From: Bacillota bacterium
GTDB taxonomy: Bacteria > Bacillota > Negativicutes > DSM-13327
Direction: 5' to 3'
Length of the DNA stretch: 64,000 nucleotides
NCBI GenBank assembly: GCA_017889585.1
Contig: JAGFZX010000003.1
Span: 55,166 to 119,165 of the forward strand
Shown here: positions 57,681-64,000 of the stretch, piece after piece
Numbering within the stretch: position 1 is the stretch's first letter
Layout of the letters: every line of letters begins with the position of its first letter
Made by a program: the position numbers and the translations under genes
Notes under the pieces: generated by a model
The model's input: the letters and a program-made list of their open reading frames with translations, nothing else
What the model was told of the DNA's origin: nothing
The model's database searches: none

Positions 57681-58041
57681 GAACTCACCCCTAAAAATGA
57701 ATTCCATTACATGGCATGTTCCTAATTAGTATGTACAAAAAAAGTATTAGCATTACGCTAATACTTTATCTATCAGTATCGGCTCTTCAATACTATAAAA
57801 TACCCCTTACGACCTAGACTCGACTGTCCCTCCACTGTTACAAAAATTAATATTAAAATTACTTCATCTGAATGACCATTAGATCTCGTGTAGTGACTTT
57901 CACCATATTGGTCCACTGGCCCCGGACGGTGGTGCCCATTCTTGGTGGAGGCGAGGCGTGACTCGCTAAATCCATCCGTTTTCGATACCAAAAATGCTAC
58001 TCACTTGCCGCACTTCTCTGTCGTTGTGTCTCACAAACAAA
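57681..58041. other. Degraded stretch with terminator copy B and no recognised gene
   Basis: The hairpin AAGTATTAGC/GCTAATACTT (57742-57766) with T-rich minus-strand tail is the second terminator copy. A 72-codon minus-strand frame ending at 57773 just before it may be the tail of a lost gene, but its protein is not recognised. GATGGAGGCGAAGCGTG-type sequence near 57947 recurs at about 60997. Confidence 0.5.
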
Positions 58042-58293
58042 TCAAGGATGAGCCAGTATGATTACCCCTGCTAAAGAATTACTTACCCCAAGGTACACTT
58101 TATTATCTTTAGTAACGGTCAATGTGGTTGTGGTTATTCCTTGAAAAGATTCTTGAAAAGACTCAGAAAGTATAATTGTAACACCAGCTACAGATGAACT
58201 GGCAGTAACGGTTGCCGCCACAAACGTCATAGAGATGGCATACGCTGCCGTTACATTACTGAACGTATACGAAAACAGCGGGACCGGTGCCAC
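58042..58293 (-). CDS. Possible C-terminal domain of a collagen-like glycoprotein
   Basis: The 83-residue frame is rich in Thr, Ser, Val and Ala. NVTAAYAISMTFVAATVTAS, then GVTIILSES and ITTTTLTVTKDNKVYLGVSN resemble the beta-jellyroll tails of BclA-like spore-surface proteins. There is no Gly-x-y repeat and no good ribosome site, and a transposase remnant abuts its start. It is probably a fragment. The similarity is by eye and weak. Confidence 0.3.
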   Translation of the reverse strand: MAPVPLFSYTFSNVTAAYAISMTFVAATVTASSSVAGVTIILSESFQESFQGITTTTLTVTKDNKVYLGVSNSLAGVIILAHP

Positions 58294-58296
58294 GTT

Positions 58297-58520
58297 TCAA
58301 GCTTTCCAAATGCGAGTTTGCGGCAATCCCGTTATACTTGCTATCTGCCTGATACTTATACTCTCAAAAAACTTTAAATCTTTTAAGATCAAATCTTGCT
58401 TTTGCCGCATTTCATTCCCTATTCTTATCGCTTCAATTCCAAATCGCTCCTTAATTGTTTCTCGAAGCTATTCATCACTCAGAACAGCTTTAGCCTCTTC
58501 TAGTTCTAGGCAATATGTCA
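58297..58520 (-). pseudogene. Remnant of an IS200-like/RAYT-type transposase
   Basis: The minus frame reads LELEEAKAVLSDE, a TAG, then LRETIKERFGIEAIRIGNEM, RQKQDLILKDLKFFESISIR, QIASITGLPQTRIWKA and stop. A C-terminal (S/T)IRQIA-x-x-TG-x-x-x-x-x-x-x-KA ending is common in REP-associated tyrosine transposases of Firmicutes. The N-terminal HUH part is not seen. It lies within a degraded zone. Confidence 0.5.
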
Positions 58521-58589
58521 TCACATCTAGGGGAGTATACCATTACTTTTGCCAAATAATTTTTCATTCCTTTTTCCCAGACATAGCAG

Positions 58590-58636
58590 AACCTCCTATG
58601 GTAGTTTCGTTTGTCCTACCATAGGAGGTTTTTTAT
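58590..58636 (+). terminator. Strong plus-strand hairpin
   Basis: AACCTCCTATGGTAG (58590-58604) and CTACCATAGGAGGTT (58616-58630) are exact inverse repeats, followed by TTTTTATTT on the plus strand. No plus-strand gene ends here, so it may be left from a lost gene or belong to a mobile-element end. Confidence 0.7.
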
Positions 58637-58728
58637 TTCATCTTCCATCTTAGGGGTTCAGTTCACTGCACGCAGATAGTGCTTTACTTTAATTTATTGT
58701 CCTGTTTATTCTTTGTCATATTAAATTA

Positions 58729-60567
58729 CTACTCTTTAAAATGATAAGGCAGCGTAGATACAATGATGTTCTCTCGCAAAATTAATAATGTTCTAAGAAT
58801 CCAACCAGTCTGATTATGAAGTAATCTGTGCCACCATTTTGCCGGTTCGAATTCGGGTATTACGATGGTAATATAATCATAAATAGTCCTGTGCATCTCT
58901 AACTCACTCACATAACCTAAAATGGGCCGGACTATTGACCTATAAGGAGAATACATTACATCAATAGGAATATTTAGGTTTAAACGCTCCCATTTTTCTT
59001 CAAATTTCCTACGCTCTTCTTCATCAGTATAAATATAGAGGAGTCTAACATCTCCACCTATAGATTTTGAATACCTTATAGTTTCTGCAACTATCTTTGT
59101 AATGCCGGCTATAGGAACAACTATAAGGTTTTTAGGATTGCTAACTTCAAGAAGACCGATGAACTCTTCTGAAGTAATCCGCAATTGGTCAGCAGTTGTT
59201 ATATAGTGCTTGTGAACTTCTTTGAAAATGTAAATCATAGCTGGAATAAAAAACATTACAATCCAGGCACCATGAGCAAACTTAGTTATTGCAATAACGA
59301 TTACAACAATACCTGTTACGAAAGCTCCAAAACTATTTAAAGCAGTGCGATAAATCCACCCCTGCTCCTTTTCTTTTTTCCACTTTACAACCAAACTAGA
59401 TTGGGCAATTGTAAATGAGAGAAATACACCAATCGCATATAGAGATATAAGGTGTTCAACGTCACCATTAAAAATAATAATTAGTGCTGCAGACACAAGA
59501 CTTAAAAATAGAATGCCGTTGCTATATCCTAGCCTTTCCCCTTTTTCCCCAAGATAACGGGGAACGTAAGAATCACGTGCCATAATCGACAAAAGCGGTG
59601 GTAGACCATTATATGCAGTATTAGCAGCCAAGTATAATATAAGCATTGTAGTTAACTGAATATAATAATACGCCCATCCTCTACCAAAGATTTTTTCGGC
59701 CAACTGGGAAAGCATTGTAACGTTCTCTACCGGCAAAAGATGATAGTGCATAAATAAGAAAGATATCCCGGCAATCATGGTACCAAGTAGAGCCGCCATC
59801 GAATATGTAGTCTTTATCGAATTATTAACTGATGGTTCTTTAAACATTGGGATTCCATTAGAAATAGCCTCTATTCCAGTCATCGAGCTACATCCGTTAG
59901 AGAATGCCCTTAAAGCAAGTACAATAATTATCCAATTTACTTCTTGTTTTGCAAGCGATTCAGCCGGTATTATTGGACCAGCACTAGTCAAAGCATTATA
60001 TATACCAGTTCCAATCATGCATAATATTCCTAATATAAAAAAATATGTCGGCCAGACAAATATATTAGATGACTCCCTAACACCCCTTAAATTAACTATA
60101 GTTAGAATTAGAAATAATACCACTAAATCTATAGTTACTTCCATACCTATTAGTGAGGGAAACGCGGACACAAGTGCCTCTGTCCCAGAAGAAACGCTTA
60201 CCGCTACCGTCAGTACATAGTCCGCGACTAGCGAGGCGGCTGCTATAAGAGCAGGTGTTTCACCTAAGTTTTGCAAAGCAATAGAATACGACCCTCCACC
60301 ACCGGGGTTGGCTCTTGCCACCTGGACATAGGATAGCGTTACAATTGCTAATAGTGCCATTACAGCCATTGTTGCATAGCCAAAATACCCGTATGCTATC
60401 ATACCAGGAATGGCTAGTGTAACGATGATCTGCTCTGGCCCATATCCTACTGAAGACAATGCATCTGATGAGAAGATAGAAAGCGCTTTCCATTTTGGAA
60501 GTCTCTCATGACCACCTTCTTCTGTTCTTAGGGGCCTGCCTATAATTAATCTGCGAAAGTTTAGCAT
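58729..60567 (-). CDS. kimA: KimA-like high-affinity potassium transporter (APC family)
   Basis: The 612-residue protein matches KimA (YdaO): RRLIIGRPLRTEE at the start, PKWKALSIFSSDALSSVGYG (helix 1), ANPGGGGSYSIALQNLGE, FSNGCSSMTGIEAISNGIP, and the C-terminal cytoplasmic domain ending RLLHNQTGWILRTLL and IIVSTLPYHFKE. About 12 helices are followed by a soluble USP-like domain (from about 460) that binds c-di-AMP in KimA. It imports K+ with protons. AAGGAGG precedes the ATG. No ydaO-type c-di-AMP riboswitch is visible upstream. Confidence 0.92.
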   Translation of the reverse strand: MLNFRRLIIGRPLRTEEGGHERLPKWKALSIFSSDALSSVGYGPEQIIVTLAIPGMIAYGYFGYATMAVMALLAIVTLSYVQVARANPGGGGSYSIALQNLGETPALIAAASLVADYVLTVAVSVSSGTEALVSAFPSLIGMEVTIDLVVLFLILTIVNLRGVRESSNIFVWPTYFFILGILCMIGTGIYNALTSAGPIIPAESLAKQEVNWIIIVLALRAFSNGCSSMTGIEAISNGIPMFKEPSVNNSIKTTYSMAALLGTMIAGISFLFMHYHLLPVENVTMLSQLAEKIFGRGWAYYYIQLTTMLILYLAANTAYNGLPPLLSIMARDSYVPRYLGEKGERLGYSNGILFLSLVSAALIIIFNGDVEHLISLYAIGVFLSFTIAQSSLVVKWKKEKEQGWIYRTALNSFGAFVTGIVVIVIAITKFAHGAWIVMFFIPAMIYIFKEVHKHYITTADQLRITSEEFIGLLEVSNPKNLIVVPIAGITKIVAETIRYSKSIGGDVRLLYIYTDEEERRKFEEKWERLNLNIPIDVMYSPYRSIVRPILGYVSELEMHRTIYDYITIVIPEFEPAKWWHRLLHNQTGWILRTLLILRENIIVSTLPYHFKE

Positions 60568-61105
60568 GTATCCTCCTTAGTATTAGCCAATTAAATAATA
60601 CTTATTATTCTAATACATGACAATTTTCGTAACAAGCATAGTATTTGTATTTATCTACCTATTTTATAAAAAATCTATAAAAAGATTACATGGTTGCTAT
60701 ATAGGGCTAACAATATGGAATATCCCTTTTTAAAACTCTGTAGTAAATATTACAACAATTTACAATAGCAGAAATTCTTATTTAAACAGTAGTTATCTAC
60801 ATTTTCAATTGCTTCTATTAAATAAAGCAATAAAAGCCTAAGTCAAATGACCTAGACCTATAAATCTTTCATCTCTACTTACGAATATAAATTAAAGCAT
60901 AAACCTGCTACGTGTTATTTTAAGCATAACCATGCTATTACGGCAAACTTATACTTAAAGTCACAAATGGCTTTATAAGTATTCTGGATTTGATTGATGG
61001 AGGCGAAGCGTGTCAATCCCCTGTCCATGAGCAGACCATGTTAGAAAACTTAGAGCCGTCGCCGTAAATAGCAAAACAACTTCGGTTACTTTAGTAAACA
61101 TGCCA
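60568..61105. other. Gene-free stretch upstream of kimA
   Basis: The kimA promoter fits TTGTCA (60623-60618) and TATTAT (60600-60595) with a 17-bp spacer on the minus strand. The rest shows no open frame, RNA gene or tandem repeat; a GATGGAGGCGAAGCGTG segment near 60997 resembles sequence near 57947. Confidence 0.5.
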
Positions 61106-61174
61106 TCAATAGCACGTGGAATAGCCGATACTTAGGAACACTGGCTTTTCTTCTCGTTTTGCCTTTTCAGTCAT
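61106..61174 (-). pseudogene. Broken copy C of the DUF255 gene start
   Basis: An ATG at 61174 after AAGAGGTG gives MTEKAKREEKPVFLSIGYST, then C-Y-stop. It matches [20 protein letters not shown] of the intact gene. The stop (TGA) replaces the Trp codon of CHWCH, and two codons later comes W-H-V-Y. The GYSTC form differs from the GYSCC of the intact neighbour, so it came from a diverged paralogue. The segment upstream of EKAKRE is deleted. Terminator copy C lies at 61233-61257. Confidence 0.75.
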
Positions 61175-61232
61175 AAAATCACCTCTTATTAGTTCCATAA
61201 CATGGCACATTCCCATATAGTATGTACAAAAA

Positions 61233-61257
61233 AAGTATCAGCATTACGCTAATACTT
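61233..61257 (-). terminator. Terminator copy C after the DJ-1/PfpI gene
   Basis: AAGTATCAGC and GCTAATACTT pair at nine of ten positions around ATTAC, and TTTTTTTGTACATACTA follows on the minus strand. It can end the DJ-1/PfpI transcript. Confidence 0.75.
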
Positions 61258-61326
61258 TTCATATTTCATTTTGGGGAATTAATTTAAATTATAAATTGTA
61301 ATATAAGTGAATTTATTGATAATTGT

Positions 61327-61980
61327 CTAAAGTTCCTGTCCAAGAGATTGCATTAGTTTATAGAAATACTGGGAATCTTGCATTTTATGAAGCTGATACC
61401 AATAATTTAAGGTCTGAACTGAAAATACATCCAGTCGCTTAAAAACTTGATACGCTAGCTCTATCGGCGCTGTACCACTGGCAGTAATGAGATCACCATC
61501 GGTAACTGCACTTTGAAATTGGAAGTTTTCTTCCCCATGATAATTGGGGAATTCCTTCTTGAGATATGCCAAATCATTACTAGTGTGCCGATATGTATCT
61601 AAAATTCCAGCTGATGCAAGTGCCATCGTAGCACCACAGATGGCGGCAACAGGAATACCGTGATCTAAACAATTTTTTGCCTTTTCTAATATCGCAGCAT
61701 GCCGTGAATCCATCCACGTTTCACCACCAGGTAGTAGTAGGAGAGCACAATCCTGAGTATTGATTTCATTTATACTGAAATCAGGTATGATTCGCAGTCC
61801 CCCCATGGTTGTAATCGGTTCCTTACTTAAGCTAACGGTTTTAATCGTAAATGCTGGTATCCCTTTTCTAAAAAACCGTCCTGTTTTCAATTCAGCCGTT
61901 ACATAGCCCCACTCCCAATCCGCCATTGTATTGAGAATATACATAAATATAGTATTTTTACTCATTATATTGTCGCCCAT
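61327..61980 (-). CDS. DJ-1/PfpI family protein (YdeA-like)
   Basis: The 217-residue protein has the class I glutamine-amidotransferase-like fold: IFMYILNTMADWEWGYVTAE at the start, LLLPGGETWMD near 87, and the nucleophile elbow PVAAICGATMALASAGILD with Cys near 117. The ATG at 61980 follows GTGGGGTGG; frames upstream add 11 residues without a site. Relatives include protein deglycases, proteases and chaperones, so the activity is open. A terminator follows. Confidence 0.85.
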   Translation of the reverse strand: MGDNIMSKNTIFMYILNTMADWEWGYVTAELKTGRFFRKGIPAFTIKTVSLSKEPITTMGGLRIIPDFSINEINTQDCALLLLPGGETWMDSRHAAILEKAKNCLDHGIPVAAICGATMALASAGILDTYRHTSNDLAYLKKEFPNYHGEENFQFQSAVTDGDLITASGTAPIELAYQVFKRLDVFSVQTLNYWYQLHKMQDSQYFYKLMQSLGQEL

Positions 61981-62046
61981 AACGACCACCCCACTCTTAT
62001 TGTATTTTTTCATAAATTCATTAGGTATATATTATCAATTATCATA

Positions 62047-62253
62047 CTACTGCTCCCCATAATCATATTCTCTGACTGCTCTACGCTCATATATATATAA
62101 TTCCGACACGGCTTTTACTATACTCATAGAACACGCTGTTACCCGTTTATCTGCTGAGGTTGCCAATACCCAGCACTTATTGCGCCCTACTACATCCAAA
62201 TTTTCCTGTTCCAACTGTTTATAATTAAGATCTATAAGCTTCCTTTCTAGCAT
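62047..62253 (-). pseudogene. Truncated pyridoxamine-phosphate-oxidase-like fragment
   Basis: The 68-codon frame contains LEQENLDVVGRNKCWVLATS, then ADKRVTACSMSIV, like the N-terminal strand pair of the flavin-binding PNPOx-like family. After that it turns to unrelated sequence (KAVSELYIYERRAVREYDYG). There is no ribosome site. It is most likely the 5' piece of a deleted gene. Confidence 0.45.
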
Positions 62254-62400
62254 GGCTTTACACACACGAGAGAACATTCGTTCTAGTTATACTGTATCAA
62301 AAATATAAATTATAGTCAACACTTACAAAAAAATGTTACTTTTACAAACGTGCCACCACTATCATTTATTATGATATTACATGCCAGTCTATATTAAAAT

Positions 62401-62430
62401 AAACATCAGACAACAAGCTGTCTAATGTTT
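62401..62430 (-). terminator. Terminator of the lnt-like gene
   Basis: AAACATCAGACA and TGTCTAATGTTT pair on the minus strand with one G-U pair around AGCTTG, and TTTATTTTAATA follows. The stem overlaps the stop codon of the gene at 62429. Confidence 0.75.
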
Positions 62431-63898
62431 ATAAGTCTTCATTTAAATTTGTCATAGGTTTCATAAATGATAATAGAATGCTTAGTATAATAAAAATTCC
62501 TAGGCACATCCATCCAAAACTATTACCTAATTTACTATATATTGATTCTCCCTGTCCTAGGGATACTTCTCCTACAAGAATAGCTTCTTCTTGCACTACA
62601 TCACATGATACCTGCTCTATAATGCGACCTCTACTATCGCTTAGAGTTAATAATCCCCATTGTCCAGCTCGTGCTACTGCATAATTTCCTTCAATGCCCC
62701 GCATAATTGCAACACGCGCATGACTCCAACTATCATCATGAAAATCCAGGGCTGGAACAAAAACAATATTTACTCTTTTCTTACTATAATCTAATGCTGG
62801 TTGGGTAAAATCCATATCCTTACAGATTCCAACACCCCAGTTGCCCATAACTCCTAACTCACTTCCCGAGGTATACCTGCTTTCAAATGTTGTTTGTAGA
62901 TGCTTTTTATCATATTCTAAAAGCACTTCTCCTACCGGAGAAAAGACATAGGCCGAATTGTAAGTTTTAGTATTATCTTTTCTTGTCACTCCAACAATTA
63001 AATTAACTTTATTCTTCCGTGCCGTATCACTTAACCGCTGAAAACTATTATCACGACTTTCCACACTAATAATTTTTTCTGGCAGCAAAACAACTTCAGC
63101 ACCAGACTGTGCAAGCAAATCGACCTTATGAATATAGCGTTTAATCATGTCGTCAACCTGCTGTTTATCCCGTTTTGTCGCTACAGCTAAGTATTGTTCT
63201 AAATTAATAGATATAGATGCAATACCAATTTTTATTTTCTCTCCCTCAAATGGCATATTTAGGCGATAAAATCCAAATAGAATTGCAACAATAAGCAGAC
63301 TTATCGGAAGCAGATTTATTTTTACACTTCGATTCTGAAAATAACGATAAAATAAAGCAATATTTGCAGTAGTAAGAGCCATTAAAAAAGTAATACCCCA
63401 AATACCTGTTATAGATGCGATTTGAATAATAGGTAAGTTAGATACCTGCGTATAAGCAATACTACTTACAGTTCCATGTGGAGAACATAATGAAAAAATA
63501 AATTCTTGTGCAGTTAAACCACTTGCAAAAACAAGACTTGCACTCCAATTTTCCCATTTATTACCAATATAATGAAAAATAACAAGTACACTTGCAACTG
63601 CACCAGCATTAAGAATAATCAACGGCCAGTAAATAATGATAGGAAGTACAGCATGAGGATTGGCCGATCCAAATAAGCATGAAAAAAATCCTACCAAAAA
63701 CGTGAGAACTAATGATCTTCGCAGCGCATATATGCAAAGCAGAAGTAATGCAATCCATGCAAAACACCAATACTCTGTAGATAGATAAAAAGACAATGCG
63801 CTCAAAGCAATTGTCAAAATGCAATGCAGTAGACTAGAACAATTAACCCAACCGAGATAATTATTTTTTGCATTTTTCGAAATTTCGGCTACTTGCAT
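62429..63898 (-). CDS. lnt: Apolipoprotein N-acyltransferase-like protein
   Basis: The 489-residue protein has about 6-7 N-terminal membrane helices (residues 15-205), a carbon-nitrogen hydrolase domain (about 215-455) and a last helix, which is the Lnt layout. The catalytic triad is placed in AEVVLLPEK (Glu), YDKKHLQTTFES (Lys) and GVGICKDMDFTQP (Cys). Classical Lnt has CYE at the nucleophile; CKDMDF is a variant. It would add a third acyl chain to lipoproteins at the outer face of the inner membrane. The ATG at 63898 lies eight bases after AAGGA. Confidence 0.82.
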   Translation of the reverse strand: MQVAEISKNAKNNYLGWVNCSSLLHCILTIALSALSFYLSTEYWCFAWIALLLLCIYALRRSLVLTFLVGFFSCLFGSANPHAVLPIIIYWPLIILNAGAVASVLVIFHYIGNKWENWSASLVFASGLTAQEFIFSLCSPHGTVSSIAYTQVSNLPIIQIASITGIWGITFLMALTTANIALFYRYFQNRSVKINLLPISLLIVAILFGFYRLNMPFEGEKIKIGIASISINLEQYLAVATKRDKQQVDDMIKRYIHKVDLLAQSGAEVVLLPEKIISVESRDNSFQRLSDTARKNKVNLIVGVTRKDNTKTYNSAYVFSPVGEVLLEYDKKHLQTTFESRYTSGSELGVMGNWGVGICKDMDFTQPALDYSKKRVNIVFVPALDFHDDSWSHARVAIMRGIEGNYAVARAGQWGLLTLSDSRGRIIEQVSCDVVQEEAILVGEVSLGQGESIYSKLGNSFGWMCLGIFIILSILLSFMKPMTNLNEDL

Positions 63899-64000
63899 CA
63901 AATAATTCCTTCTTCCGAGCTTTCTTATTGTTTTCGATTTAACAATTTTTATTATATACCATAATTACCCTCAAAACAATTGAAGCCATCCCATGTAATG

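Noticed and set aside
60568..61000. c-di-AMP (ydaO) riboswitch before kimA
   Set aside because: The conserved GGGGTGAA-type core and pseudoknot segments were not found on the minus strand.

Overview
The window looks like chromosomal DNA of a spore-forming, motile, anaerobic Firmicute with a diderm envelope, most likely a Negativicute of the Pelosinus/Sporomusa type. The reasons are indirect: low-GC DNA with AGGAGG-type ribosome sites, a CIRCE-controlled groES-groEL operon, sporulation-type genes (a PdaB-like deacetylase, a GerMN lipoprotein, an AMIN-amidase), the futalosine route to menaquinone, NdoA/EndoA toxin-antitoxin, and an Lnt-like N-acyltransferase, which is expected in cells with an outer membrane. 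The genus is inference; no rRNA or tRNA gene was seen.

Layout. 1-4 kb: the start of an FAD-linked oxidase that runs off the left edge, a PucR/CdaR-type regulator and an AI-2E family permease. 4.1-9.4 kb (+): a shikimate operon aroF-aroB-aroA-aroC-aroK, preceded by a consensus promoter, an unannotated 41-residue leader peptide packed with Tyr/Phe/Trp codons, and a mutually exclusive antiterminator/terminator pair. 9.5-15.5 kb (-): guaA, then a divergent MTAP-like phosphorylase, mqnC, mqnA and mqnE (menaquinone from chorismate) and aroH (chorismate mutase). Chorismate supply and two chorismate-consuming branches therefore lie side by side. 15.6-19.3 kb: an FAD oxidoreductase and MFS transporter pair with a divergent LysR regulator. 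19.5-25.4 kb: a deacetylase, then a TyrR-like sigma-54 activator divergent from ald and an amino acid permease; a good -24/-12 promoter and three tandem dyads lie between them. 25.6-30.2 kb: a chemoreceptor followed by a gene-poor stretch with a decayed gene, a small basic/acidic protein, a 58-nt palindrome over a promoter, a 36-residue membrane protein, a MarR regulator with its own operator, and an integrase remnant.

30.2-40.4 kb (-): groEL-groES, an ANTAR response regulator with its histidine kinase, the t6A genes tsaD, tsaB and tsaE with rimI and thiL, a GerMN lipoprotein and an amidase. 40.6-45.4 kb (-): a ribose operon rbsK-D-A-C-B. 45.6-53.3 kb (-): DUF3006 plus an MBL hydrolase, the NdoA toxin-antitoxin pair, nnr, acpS, motA-motB and a CoA-disulfide reductase with a rhodanese domain. 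53.4-57.2 kb: ferritin with a PerR-like box, a DUF255 thioredoxin-fold protein and a secreted LolA-like protein. 57.4-64 kb: a degraded zone with two broken copies of the DUF255 gene start, a transposase remnant and a collagen-glycoprotein-like tail, interspersed with intact kimA, a DJ-1/PfpI gene and an lnt-like gene.

Regulation is unusually readable here: a classical leader-peptide attenuator, a sigma-54 enhancer array, CIRCE, MarR and PerR-like boxes, and many intrinsic terminators. A roughly 70-nt dispersed repeat occurs twice, at 35.8 and 45.5 kb.
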